From Isoetes taiwanensis (Eukaryota; Streptophyta; Lycopodiopsida; Isoetales; Isoetaceae): a stretch of DNA of 64,000 nucleotides. The stretch covers positions 2,457,702 to 2,521,701 of the forward strand of contig JAJEKV010000054.1 in assembly GCA_021234155.1 (NCBI GenBank). The letters run 5' to 3'. The notes beneath the pieces are model-generated. The model made no database searches and was not told the origin of the DNA. It saw only the letters and a program-made list of their open reading frames with translations. Within the stretch, counting starts at the first letter, position 1. Every line of letters starts with the position of its first letter. This document shows, one piece after another, positions 1 to 11,459 of the stretch. The position numbers were made by a program, and so were the translations under genes.

Positions 1-1540
1 TTGAAGCAAAATGGAGCCGGATCGACCAAAAAATGCCAAAAAACGCCAAAAACAGTTGGTTTTTGGGCTTCAAACCGCGCTGTTCTTCATGGCTGATACA
101 GATGGCCACATTAACCATATCTCGCTTGAGATATACGGCGTTCCACCATATTAACGAGGTAAAGTAGCTATGGTGTCTATGATGTCCGACGCCAATAACA
201 AAGTTTGTTCTTCATGTTAATATCACCTTTAATCTCAGAACAAAAGTCCCTAAATTTAGTCAATTGTCACAGTCCTGCATATCTCTGTTTTTCCCTGTAA
301 CAATAAGTACTATCTCTGTGAGGGAAAAACCCCACAGGTTCGCCTTCCGTCTCCAGCATTTAGTCCCTAAATGTACCCTTCTAACATACAAGAAGTTGCA
401 AAGATCGTTTCCATTACATGAATGCGAGATTGCAATGGTGATCCAGAGCCATGAAACATCGAATTAGGGGCTATCCATTTTGGATCTGGACCAATTCCTT
501 GGCACCATTCATTTGGAGAAATAAATTTGAGAGGATTTGCAAAGAAATGGAGAGCAGAGGCAGCGCAGATCTTCGGCTTGCATCGGCGATCTTTGAATGA
601 ATCATGTCACGGCTTGCCGCTGTTGCAAATCCATTTATTTATTCTTGGTCGGGCCCTGCCTTCTGCGACAATTGCATGCATCCAAAATTTTTGCCGTACT
701 TAGAAATATGCACAGATCTAGTCTAGGATAAAATTATTATATCCTACATATAAATATACAAGAATTTGGCACCCAATACACCCCAAGGGGTCGAACCCAT
801 ATGCGCGATATGTATCAAGATATATACCGAGTGAAAATTTTGACCTGATATATGTTGCTTGGTTTGTTATTTGCCAGATTCCCCCATTAGTGATATCTTC
901 CATGACGCTGGCTCTATTCCTCTATTTGCTTTGAAGGTGCTTGTTTAAGGGCAATATTGTAGAGCACCCTAGAATGTGTTGATATAGGTGGGGGAATTCA
1001 GAATGACCGATTATGTATTATATGAAACTAGGATTTGTATCTCTTCGAACATTGATTGGGCTATTGTTTTAGGTTGGCAACTTAAAGGTGTTCCTACGGG
1101 CCCCCTTGGAGAATACGCATGTTTGCCAATAATTTCTCAAAATAATTTCTTTTATTGGTAGAATGATATGTTAGAGATGATTAAATCTTAACGTAGAATT
1201 GCCAAATGAATTTTCTTAATATTTGAGAAAGGTTGAAGGCTACGCTTATTCTTTTTGAGTTAATGGATATTTCCACACCTCTTCCTATTTGGGCGCCACG
1301 GAATATTTGTACAGTATGAAAGTGGTAGTGGATTAATAAAGTAGGAATAAAGAAGATTATGCGTCCTCTGGATATGCTACAAATACCAATGTTCACAGCA
1401 ATTTTTTATTTCAAAATTGATCATTCATTTGAGGTTTTAAGATTCTAGGGTTTTAAAGATGGATAGATAAGTAAATAATATTTTTTCACTTATGCTACAA
1501 CAAAAAAAAGTGATTTTATAGATACTATGAAAATAAAATG
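1..1540. other. Intergenic, no gene recognised
   Basis: AT-rich sequence with only short, low-complexity open frames and no recognisable protein motif, RNA gene or terminal repeat. I see nothing that can be named here. Confidence 0.5.
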
Positions 1541-1564
1541 CGCTAGAGGGAGGGCTTGAACCTC

Positions 1565-1597
<33 letters not shown>

Positions 1598-1614
1598 AAC
1601 TGAGCTACTCCAGC
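1541..1614 (-). tRNA. tRNA-Asn (GUU)
   Basis: This is a 74-nt minus-strand cloverleaf. The seven-pair acceptor stem (5' GCTGGAG with 3' CTCTAGC) closes with one G-T pair. The anticodon loop CTGTTAA carries GTT, and the T arm GGAGG-TTCAAGC-CCTCC is perfectly paired. The sequence matches the plant nuclear tRNA-Asn pattern, has no intron, and looks functional because all stems are intact. The terminal G is the discriminator base and the CCA is not encoded. It lies about 330 bp beyond the 3' end of the RHD3-like gene on the same strand, and the two are presumably transcribed independently. Confidence 0.95.
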
Positions 1615-1947
1615 AATGTTATTAAGAGATTGAGTACTATTATTATAAATTATCTCATCTCAATATTCTATGACTACCTCTACTCTACGTTTATCCAGTT
1701 CCTTAACGTGTCTTTCAATTAAACGTTTAAATGCAATCCAAAACATCACATCTCGCAAGAGCAAGAAAAGGGACCAGACTACCACTTATATCCTCCCAAC
1801 GTTGCAGCAAAAATTGTTCAATTATTTTCTGTGTTTTTTTTATCATATATATAGCATCCGTTCCTAGCTATAATAATACAATGTGGAAGGGACAAACACA
1901 GTACATATTGTCCCCACAGTAAAATCGAGAAATACAACTAAGGGCAC

Positions 1948-4900
1948 TCAAGTTTGGAAAGCTGTGTTTGTTTGTCTTTGTCTTACACCTTGAGAAACAG
2001 ATTGCGGTCCATTTAATGACATATCTGTAGTTGATAAATCTGAGGAAAAATCTTGTAATGGGATTGGCCGGCCTCTTACAGCATCATCTTCTCTTCCATG
2101 CTGGTGCCCCTCATCAACAAGCCTTTTCATGATATTCATAAACGTAGGCAGCAACTTTGTTGACACAGAGATGAGCCCAGATAGCTGCACAGCCATTTAC
2201 AAGGTGAATATATCTTAACATTCCAATAGAAAACTGAGCCTGAAAATAACATACATACCATTCCATGTTCGAATTCCTTTCTTATATCCAATTGGACCCA
2301 CAGAGCCTTCCCCACCAAGTAAAGAACAAACACTACTATCAGGTAAATGGGATTCCTGCCCCCAAAACAACACATTAGCATTAGCTCGCTATAAAGAATA
2401 AAGAACTCATTTGCATCTGAGTGGCCATGTTTACCTCACTACAGCCATGAACTCATTGAATCCTAAGAAAATCATAGCTACAATAGCCCATGGAGGTGGC
2501 AGCCATGAAGCTCCTCGCTTACTTGCCTCCTAATCATTCCCATAAGTAAAACAATAAACGTTAACATTACAAAAGTCTTCATCCAAAGCATATAATATAG
2601 CAGATTCAGGTGGCACCTGTGCTGCTAATGCTTGACTGATTGTGTACTCAGTTTCTGCTTTGAATTGCCGCCATATACTTCTACATTCAATTGGAGTAAT
2701 AAGAGTATATTCAGGCAGAACCTGTGACAGTTACCACAGATGTTAGCCTGGCAGCTTGTTAGCTAAAATAAAAAAAATAAAGCTTGGGAAGAATGCCAAA
2801 CCCCATCCCAAGTGCTAGAAGCAAGTGCACTGGATGCAGAAGACAACAAGGACCTATTATCAGTAGCAGTAGTATTCACTGAAGCCTCCTGAGGAAATTC
2901 TGAAGGCTCCCCAATCAATGTCATCAGTGTAGTCTCAATGTCCACTGAATTACCATCTTCTAACCGGACTGCAGCCAGAACCGCAAGCAATTTCAACGAC
3001 TGCAACACCATAAAACCTGTACTAAGCATACAATTGACACACATTACCTGACAACTTTTAATAAAAAGGCACACTTACCGCAATGCGTGCATCTTTTGTA
3101 ATTTCTCTAACATCATGCTCAGCAGACCAAATTCTTGGCATTGAGTCTGCATCACGTGTAAATACTGTATTAAACCTGCAAAAGTACTAAATCTTTATAC
3201 ATCACAGTCCATAGAAACTTGCTTAAAGATTGAACCCTATAGTGAATCTCAATACTTACCTATCTTTCATTCGGATCAGAACTTGGCCTGCTTCTTCCCT
3301 AGCCTTTTTCAACACAATCTCCCTACCAAAGTCCCTTAATCGAGCAACCATCTTATCTTGCTCCATCTCTTTCAGCTCAAATCCCGAGATTGCAGATAAA
3401 AAATTAGCCTCTGCAACCTCAACCTCATGACAGAGCAGTTTAGTCATAGCATCCCAGGTCTCTGAAGATGCAGAATCCAGCAAAGAAGTAGCTGAGGCAG
3501 TAAGTGTTTCCTCCAGGTGGTGCTGGTGTGCAAATATGTGAGTATTTTAATGCCCGCAAACATAGCATAAAACAAATTATCTTTTACCTCAAAACCAGAA
3601 GTAATCTTAGAAAGCTTCTCAGCTCGGGTTACAGATGTATGTGCGTCGATGTCACGGCAAAGCTTTTCCCTGATTTTTGTGATGTCCCATTGAGCCAATT
3701 TTATATGGGCATCTATTTAGTAAGCAGCATGGTCAAAATACAGAACAGGGAGAATTGAATTTGCATTCAAACATATACCATGGCACCCTTCATCAAACGC
3801 ATTTAGACTTTCTTCAGTACAATGTCGGACTGTGTCAGCAAAGCCTTTGTATCTTTCCGTAGCGCTTCTAGCCAGGTCACTCTTGAACTTTTCAAATGCT
3901 TTCACTCGATAATGGCCTAGCACAGCTTGGTACATGGGTTGTGCAGCCTATGTAAAAAGATAAAAAACATCAAAAATCATGATTATATGTCATTAATGTA
4001 GCCTAATTGCTAGCTATTTCCAGATAATACTGACCTCCAAACAACGCCCTAAAAGGGAGGCCCGCTTAGCATCCCTCACACTGCTTTCAAAGTATGCTGC
4101 CTCGGCATCATACCTGTAAAGAGACATACACACTTTTCAAGCATGCTACCAGTAAATTGTTTTTATTTTATTCTTACCCTGATAAACATTTGTCGAGAAG
4201 TGTATTCATCATCTTACCAAACCCAGCAACAGGGGCTATCTTTGTACCCTCGAGTAGATTCTGCCACTCCTGCTTTGCAAAAAGAGCAAATTATGCAAAG
4301 AAAAGCCCGCTAACTTGGGTTTCACAAATTATTTTCCGGCTACTACTTAGTGCATGAGGAAATTGCCAATAACAAAGAGTTCTACATCTCATAGAATACA
4401 TCAAGCTAACTAATGTAACCTAGTATGAAGAAATATTTTTTATTCCGTTTTTTGGTTTTTAGCCATAAAAAGTGTGGATGCAAAAAAGTTTAATATTGAA
4501 TTCAAGATATACCTCATCTGAAATAAGCTCATTAAATTTTCCATTTGCTATCTCATCACAACGAACAGTGGCCACCATAATCTGAAACCAAGTCACATGC
4601 TTTATACATTGTGCTAACCAGATAAAAGCAATGTATTGACTTCATAGAAAATACCTTATGAGCTGGCAAATCAAGATCTTTGTTTTCTTTTATAACCTTC
4701 CAAATCTCCTGGGCACTAAGAGGAAATCCTGATCCTGGAATAACAGTCCTTCGATCCCCCGCAAGCCCACCAGGAGCTATTGAATTGTAGAATTGTTGCC
4801 TGAGGAGTGAAACCTACGATTGATAACACAAGATCTATTTCAAGAACACAGAACAGAATATGATGAGAACAAACCAGTAATCATAGCAATTTACCTGTTC

Positions 4901-7216
4901 CTTAAACTCCTCTTCCTTTTCCTCAAAGCTGGATAGGGCAGTGACTTGAACCTGTATAATCCTGAGGATATAAAAAAAGGCCACTTCCTAAAATAGAGCA
5001 CAAAGCTAAGGGAGCTTACATTAAAAAACTCACTAAGAGGAGTTTCTGTATATTTTGATGGCTTAGCTACACTTTCCCATATCTGCCAGAGCATCAGTAC
5101 AGCTTGAACAAAGTTGATTTCCAATTTATCTAGCAATTACCTTTTGAATGTCCTCACGAAGGATTGGCTCCAAAATTTCGAAGGGTGTCTAAAATTATGG
5201 TATGTAAGATAAATTGACCAAGAACTTGAAGCCAAATAACACCATGAAGCTACCTTCGTCTTGTCACGTATGACAAATAAAAGTGTCGTTTTCCTTGGTG
5301 TAAAAAGCCTCATCATCACCTACAATTCATTCGGAGGAAAAGTATGTCAACGAACCTAAATGCAAGAAGTTAGCTATTTAGCCAGAGGATAAACTATTTA
5401 AAGTGCACATAAAGGTATGAGGAATGCCTGCCTGAAATACAGTCTTTAAAAGTGGCTTATTCGCAGCATGCTCACGACCAATATCATGGCACCACCTAAA
5501 CAAAGAAAAACGATATTTATTCTAGAACCAATAGCTGCCCATTCAAGGAGTTGTTATAAAAAGCTTACACAAAATCATTAACTTTATTGAACATGCAGGC
5601 AAAAATAACCTGAACATTGGGGTTGTTCTCATGTCTCTTGTAACTTATAACAGATTAATATGTGGAACATTCAGGGCTTTTGAAATGCAAGAATTAACTG
5701 ACAGCATCAGCAAAGGTGCCCCCTTTCCTCAAAACCAGGTCCTTTACTCTGGAATAAAGTTCTTCAGTAATCAATAAAAGCATTACCATCACGTTTGCCA
5801 ACTGTGTCCCCGAATCGTAATTTGGTTTTGCCCTTATCTTAACTTTCTTAAAATACATTCCTCCCACTACTTTTACCATTTTCAGCCAACCTAGTTCTAA
5901 CACTCCAAATCATATGAAAACAGTGGTTTTTTGCTGGATCTAAGCAAATGGTAATGGGCTACGCATGGACTATTGTTGCATCAGAAAAGGATATATTTAT
6001 GACTGCAAAAAGCCAATTTTGGAGAGGCCTGCACTGGGGCCTTCTCTGAGCATCACCAAACATCTCAGCAGGACTGTTTTATGTATAGCAACCATAGTCC
6101 GTTCCATATTCAGTAGAGCAGGTTTTCGAGTTCTCAAAAAAAATTCTTGTTTGCAATGCATCTTTAAGTGTCAAACAGTTCAATTACAATCTTTATATGG
6201 TTTTCTAAAATAAGAATTCAAACCGCAATATATGTGATTGGGCACATTCAATGTTTTAAACTTTTGGTTATCTCCTAAAGCTTACATATTGATCAAGACA
6301 ATGTCTGCGACAGCCAATGCAAAAAGTGAACTTTGCCTCTCAAAAGCAGTATCGTCCTACAAGCATGTTAAAGTGGTAAAATTAATGCCAAATCATTTAA
6401 GCGGAAGGATTAAGACAGCATAGCTTCATGAAAATATGTACCTCTCCTCTTTCTCTCCCATCTGTACCTTCCAAATCCATGACAAGAGTACAAGGATCAA
6501 TTCCCACGGCTTTGGCAAGCCATATTCCTTGTGTTGTTTGAAACCTACACCAAGAGAATGTAAATAAGAGAAGGAAAACCATACACCATTCTTCATAGTT
6601 AACATCCACACCTTCCTCTGTAAGCATCCATCTCCCTAAAACTTGTATGGAAAAGATGATTCATTAATGTGCTCTTGCCTGCAAGATAAAAACAAGAATT
6701 CCGAAACAGGTTAAGAAATCTTAAGCACTTGATGATCAAAAAGATGGGGCACTTTTGCAGTTTTATAGCATCAACTCAACCGCTACATTTATGCAATATT
6801 GAAAATTTGCAATGTCAAGAGCTTCGGATGAGCTCAGTGACATGATCAAAGTATGCAAGGCCAATTAATTTTGATATCATTTAAAATCGTACTTTTGAAA
6901 TAATGCCCATCATATCTGGACAGCAATTGGGTAGGGCATTGCATTTACAGAGCATTCATCAATCAAGCTTCTAATACTTTAACAAGCATACCACTGCTTT
7001 GTGGACCCATGATTGCAACTACGGCATAAGAAAGGCCACATTCAGCAAGCTTCACAGTCCTCACAAAGGATTCCAATTCGGCTTGGTTGAAATTCCCTTG
7101 TCCATCCACTAGCTGCACGGAGGGCGTCTCCTGCATGGACTACACATTTGAACGAGGTTTCGGAGTTCTAAGAAGAAGAAAAGGAAGAAGAAAAAACTCA
7201 CCGCATTTCTCGCCAT
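1948..7216 (-). CDS. RHD3: RHD3/SEY1-family ER-shaping dynamin-like GTPase (about 23 exons)
   Basis: Homolog of plant ROOT HAIR DEFECTIVE 3 (Sey1p/atlastin class), a membrane-anchored GTPase that fuses ER tubules. Reading the minus strand, a tiny first exon (7202-7216, MARNA) splices to 6992-7130 (ends GPQSSG), 6612-6678 ([10 protein letters not shown]), 6442-6544 ([12 protein letters not shown]) and 6286-6356. These supply the P-loop GPQSSGKST and the G3/G4-like [11 protein letters not shown]. Further exons give [18 protein letters not shown] near 5,300, the helical middle domain ([14 protein letters not shown] near 3,650), two adjacent hydrophobic helices near 2,500 and 2,330 ([36 protein letters not shown]), and a Ser/Gln-rich tail ending TGA at 1948. 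The length of roughly 850 residues fits the family (about 800). I saw no broken exon, and splice sites are GT-AG where I checked. The start ATG is the one that splices in phase to the P-loop exon; an in-frame ATG near 7,136 is an alternative. Confidence 0.93.
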
Positions 7217-8639
7217 AGCTAAGTCCGATGCTGAGATCCCAAGGAAGCCCTACTACACCGCTTAAAGCCCTTCAGATTTTAGAATCCTTCGTGACGTTTT
7301 AGCGGCCAAGATGCCCCACAGCGTGATCTTGAACGTTCCTTGTTCCCAGGCAAAAATGACATAGGCCTAAGTCTCTTTTTAAAATGACCACCTTTTTCCT
7401 CTTGTGGTTAAACAGTGGGAGTTATATTTCCCTATCATTTATGAAAGATCAAAACATTTACTACCATTGCTATGTATACTTTATACATGTTCGGATAAAT
7501 GCTCATAAATGTTCGGACAAAGATTGCGCTTTCTATCGAGCGAAATATTGGCTCCCAAAAGGAGGTTGGATTCCAAAAAACGGCGAGCCGAATACGCTGT
7601 GCATAATTATTATAGTTTATTATTATATGAGAATCAGTTTCAATGCGGTAATGATGCGTGGCATAGATGGTTAGTTCATTCAGTTTTTTACTTCCTTGCG
7701 CGAGTTTGAGCCCACCCTTAACATTTTTTAAACTTTGGAGGGTATTCGACTCACACAATATTTTTTGAGCGTATTTGACTTAAAGAATTTACATGCAAAT
7801 CTACAAGTCGAATACCCCATTTTTGGTATTTATAGAAGCTAATCTACAAGTCTAATACCCCATTGGAATCCAACCCATAATCAGGAGCCAATAAATGCAC
7901 CGGCTTTCTATCTTTAAAGCTATTGAGCTTCTACTATTGTGCCTTTATGCTTGTCTTTTCTAACACTAGATAAATGTCAAGAAACATCGTCTATGGAGGA
8001 GGAGGAGGAGGATGAGGTGGAGGCCACCATTCCATCTACTAATAAAAACTTTCTAAATCTCATCATCCAAACAATCCTTGGAAATATTCGAATAACTTAG
8101 ACTTGTTAACATCGCACAATAGGTCGATATTGTGAGGAAAATGATCTAAAGTAAAGCTGATGAAGATGCCATTATTGTCCCTAAAGAATTGAGTAGGATT
8201 TTATCCCACGGGGAGAAACTTAATTAAGGTGCCAACATGAGATATTAAGATGTAAAATGTAAGTTGAGATGCACCATACATGGAATAAAAAGTCATGGCA
8301 AGAAGAATAAGAGATTTTTTTACCACTACGTCAAGCAAAGTAGGTGTGTATTCTTGGCTATGATCCAATCCAAAGCTGCCATGTGGCTGCCATTCTTTTC
8401 AAGAATAGCAAATGGCTACATCATTCTTGAGGCAACCTGCTAGATCCGGTCGTGGCTGCACATCTCCAAGCTCTATCTTCATCACTGTTCTTTGCTTGAC
8501 GCCGTGGAAGGCGAACAAGTCGCCAATTCGGCTGGGGAGGAGGCGAGGCTTGCGGCGACCCGGTCGCGCCTACGGCGGCTCTCCGGCTGCTGCAGGTAGC
8601 CTGCTCCCCTGCCAGGCCAGGAATAGGCTCCTTGTTAGC
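7217..8639. other. Intergenic with a GC-rich patch, no supported gene
   Basis: Upstream of the RHD3-like gene the sequence is AT-rich and shows no convincing coding frame. A GC-rich island at about 8,440-8,640 stands out from its surroundings. Short open frames exist on both strands there, but neither resembles a known domain, so no gene is called. It may belong to the LINE remnant that ends at 8,777. Confidence 0.45.
7798..7866. repeat. Short direct repeat, two copies
   Basis: Two near-identical copies of AATCTACAAGTCgAATACCCC start at about 7,798 and 7,841, with a 43-bp period. One mismatch separates them. Confidence 0.6.
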
Positions 8640-8777
8640 CTTCCACATAACGTAATGTAAAAGTGAATGGGGCAGGACCCATAGAGCAATGTTGGTGTGG
8701 TGGAGCATCTCCTAGACCTTTTAGATGTTTAGAATGCTCTTCTTCATTTGGACGTAAATAATCTATTCTATTCTATG
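8640..8777 (+). mobile_element. 5'-truncated LINE 3' end with (ATTCT)n tail
   Basis: The segment ends GGACGTAAATAATCTATTCT followed by ATTCT units (8,761-8,777). This resembles the 3' end of LINE-2 at 51,020-51,074, which reads GACGTTAATGTAT followed by (ATTCT)n. A shared terminal motif plus the same pentamer tail suggests a short, dead-on-arrival copy of a related LINE. The left boundary is not defined. Confidence 0.4.
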
Positions 8778-9001
8778 GGCCGTTAAAAATGCCATGTTCT
8801 TAATGTTATCTATCTATTTATGATGAATACCACTCGTGTATAGTACCTTCTTGCATTGTGAATAAATCGTTTAGCATTGCCACTATTAGAGTCGAACAAA
8901 TTGGCCTACTAGTTGCAATTTCAATCTAAAGTATTTATTGAATTGAATTGACCGAAATGGAACCACAAGCCTTATGTACTCTTTATTTTTTCTGGATAAA
9001 C

Positions 9002-9103
9002 AAAAATTTGGACCATTTCTTGATTTATGTATGTCATCCTTGCACAGGAGCCATGTTAATCTTTCTCTGTATTATTCCAATTTTATCAGATGTCTCGAAG
9101 GAC
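9002..9103 (-). pseudogene. U6 snRNA-derived copy, probably a pseudogene
   Basis: The minus strand matches U6 over its whole length. It starts GTCCTTCGAGACAT, contains the ACAGAG box (ATACAGAGA), then a GCAAGGATGACA-like segment, and ends AAATGGTCCAAATTTTT. U6 is nearly invariant in plants, yet this copy has about ten changes. Most are C-to-T or G-to-A at CpG or nearby sites (CGAT to TAAT, GCGCAA to GTGCAA, TCGAG to TCAAG), with an extra A after ACAGAGAA. I find no plant USE (RTCCCACATCG) and no well-placed TATA element upstream. The T-run is retained at the 3' end. A retro-copy silenced by methylation is the likely history. Confidence 0.85.
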
Positions 9104-9129
9104 ATACTTATGTATTTTTAGAGAGGACC

Positions 9130-9570
9130 TCACGGGGACATTGTAGATAAGGTTGAAAATGAAAAAATACCAATGTCATCTCCCTCCTCCTTCTTTCCTA
9201 TCACTAAAGACATTCGACAAAATGGACAATTTGTATGTCCAAGTTGAAGCCAACTATGCAAACAATTGTGGTGAAAAATGTGTGTACAATGAGGAAGTTC
9301 ACGAACTAGATCACCTTCTTCAAACTCATTCAAACAAATGGTGCATTGTGACGAATAAGGTGGATAGCGATAAAGGGGCAAAAAAGCTTCAACTCTTTCA
9401 ATTGCTTCTACAGAAAAGGCCTGCAAATGTTGTTCGGATATAGCGCCATCAGAATCAGTTTCATCATCAGCCTCAGCATCTATATTCTGCCATGAAATTC
9501 GAGCAATGAGCTTTATTATACTCCAGATAGAGATTATGATAACACTCAGATACATTGGAGAAACGTTCAT
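9130..9570 (-). CDS. RING-H2 finger protein, ATL-like E3 ubiquitin ligase
   Basis: Single-exon frame of 146 residues from the ATG at 9570; the open frame extends 12 codons further upstream only with a GTG. Residues about 6-24 (YLSVIIISIWSIIKLIA) form one N-terminal membrane helix. An acidic stretch follows (DAEADDETDSDG), and then a complete RING-H2: Cys76, Cys79, Cys95, His97, His100, Cys103, Cys115 and Cys118, with the conserved HSWL tryptophan segment before CPFC. This is the layout of ATL-type membrane E3 ligases, which recruit an E2 to ubiquitinate targets. The GLD motif typical of ATLs is not obvious. The 3' end lies 27 bp from the U6-derived copy. All zinc ligands are present, so it may be functional. 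Confidence 0.8.
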   Translation of the reverse strand: MNVSPMYLSVIIISIWSIIKLIARISWQNIDAEADDETDSDGAISEQHLQAFSVEAIERVEAFLPLYRYPPYSSQCTICLNEFEEGDLVRELPHCTHIFHHNCLHSWLQLGHTNCPFCRMSLVIGKKEEGDDIGIFSFSTLSTMSP

Positions 9571-9606
9571 TGCAGCGCTTATTGTGAAGATATGATGTAT
9601 TTTCAC

Positions 9607-11300
9607 AATTGTAGTTATGCGTTTCTTGATTATGTTGTTAGCATCTAAGAGAATAGCGAGCTCAAGTGTACTTTTAAATTATTCTATGATGATCTCTCTT
9701 ACCATAATAGTATCTACTATAAAGAAGACAACTACGCAAAGCTCTAGGATAATTTGAAAAGTACACAAGCAAAAAAAGAATTCCTTATCAATGATAACTA
9801 AGTTAAGAATATAAAAACGTGTTGTCGCATAAGAGGTTGCCCTCTTAAAAAATTATTGCACTCACATTTATCGGTGTGCATCTGCTCTCCATATTTCACA
9901 CAACGACCTTTGTTCTGATGCAGGTAAATGGCAACAAATGCCTCAAAACAAAGAAACGGGACACCTAGTTCTTCTTACTTTCAACTTCGATAGCTAGAAT
10001 GCATGCGATCGGCTGCTTGCATGCAATCTCATAGTTTTCAGGATGCTCGATTCCTCTCCATTTAGCAAAAAACGCCCATTTCAGAATCTTTTTTTTTTTT
10101 CCCTACTATCTGTCACCCTCTATTCGGAATATCCTGGTCTTATTCATGTCAACACATGCATCTACGCCATACGATTTGTATATTCAGAGCATATTCCTAA
10201 AACAGCACAAGGCCACCTAGGGTTTGCCCTGGGGGCAACCCAAAAAGAGAGATTCAAAGATGTAAGCAAGCTAAGAACATAAGAAAAAGTAAATGAGAAT
10301 TTATAAGGTGTTCCTTTAGTGACGATAATAATATCTTCGTGTTATAAGGCAAGCTAAATGAGAGTAGTATAAAGCTATCATTGGCTTGAATTATTTCTAC
10401 TTTATGTTATAAACATTGAATATAGTAAATGGGGCAAGACCAAACATATGAATTAATTCCGTGGTATGGAATTAATAAGGTTAATATTAGATGAGGTGGC
10501 ACCACCCGATTGGATGGGAGCCAAAGTATAGAAACTTTAGGATCGAGCAACTTATTCCAAAGCAAGTGTCATATACGAGCCCACATTGGTTCTGGAATTT
10601 GCAATTATCGTCCATTTGGCAGTGGGCGAGGTTGCGACGCTAGGAGGAGGTGATATATACAGCGGACAAGTACTTGCCTTTATGAATATCCTCGTGACAA
10701 CCCCACGACCCTTTCCATAATACCAACTTCCATTATAAGATGTAAGTTCTTTGCTACCTTCTTCCCTACATTTGCATTTCAATGTGAGAGTAAGAATTTT
10801 GCTTGAAACACAGGCCATTACAAGAGGCGACCACCTTCTTAACCGGCAGTTCCTCGACTACTTTAGATCTTAGCCGTTAGATTGAAATTAGTTATTAGCC
10901 GTAACAGCTCATATTCAGCCTGTTTATCTTGATAAACCATCTGCTTGCCAGTTTATCTTGATAAACCGTCCACGAAGCATCTCAACTCTCAAATATCTCA
11001 GCGAAGACAAAGCTCTGGCAGGCCGTCTTGAAGGCTTTGCTTAAATCAGAGCTCTGGAGCTCTGGCCGGCCGTCTTGGAGGTCTTGGAGCTCTAGCCTTG
11101 CAATCTTGAAGGCTTCTTAAATCAGAGCTTAAATCGTTGCTTAAATCTTAAATCGCTACTTGAATCACTGCTTAAATCGCTGCTTAAATCTTAAATCGCG
11201 TCACCCAAATCTGAGCTCTGGTATAGCATTGGAAAAGGCATCCAGCGATAGCTGATGCAGATTTTCTTTGTCGCTGCTAAAGCAGTCTCGGACCCTGCCG
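9607..11300. other. Intergenic, no gene recognised
   Basis: No supported gene. At 10,490-10,520 there is a motif (GGTGGCACCACCCGATTGGA) also found in modified form inside both LTRs of element A (about 14,561-14,587 and 21,495-21,520), so an old, diverged LTR fragment may lie between about 10,480 and 10,990. Two copies of GTTTATCTTGATAAACC, each a near-palindrome, occur at about 10,920-10,970. Confidence 0.4.
11022..11205. repeat. Degenerate short tandem repeats (CTTAAATCgcTg / CTTGgAGcTCT)
   Basis: Irregular tandem copies of a 10-12 bp motif around CTTAAATC, preceded by CTTGAAGG/CTTGGAGCTCT units. No open reading frame uses the repeat. It directly precedes the long palindrome. Confidence 0.6.
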
Positions 11301-11306
11301 GTTAAA

Positions 11307-11399
11307 GGGGTCAAACCCCTTTCTCGCCCATTACGGCAAAAATAAATGGGCTCGCCCATTTATTTGCCGTAATGGGCTCTAAAGGGGGTTTAACCCCTT
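11307..11399. repeat. Long near-perfect palindrome
   Basis: The arms GCCCATTACGGCAAAAATAAATGGGC (split as 11,326-11,351) and its complement at 11,354-11,376 meet with only two to three bases between them. The symmetry continues outward through GGGGTcAAACCCCtTT on one side and AAAGGGGGTTTAACCCC on the other. Transcribed on either strand it would form a hairpin of about 40 bp. Confidence 0.85.
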
Positions 11400-11459
11400 C
11401 ATACTATGCTCTAATAGAGACGACACTTGCTAGAACCCATCTTCTGAATGTAAGGGGAT

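Noticed and set aside
7435..7758. 107-codon minus-strand frame
   Set aside because: AT-rich and overlaps other frames; it resembles no family and lies in a non-genic interval.
8412..8708. Open frames on both strands in a GC-rich patch
   Set aside because: Both are open only because of GC-rich composition; no domain, no splice context, and the strand signals conflict.
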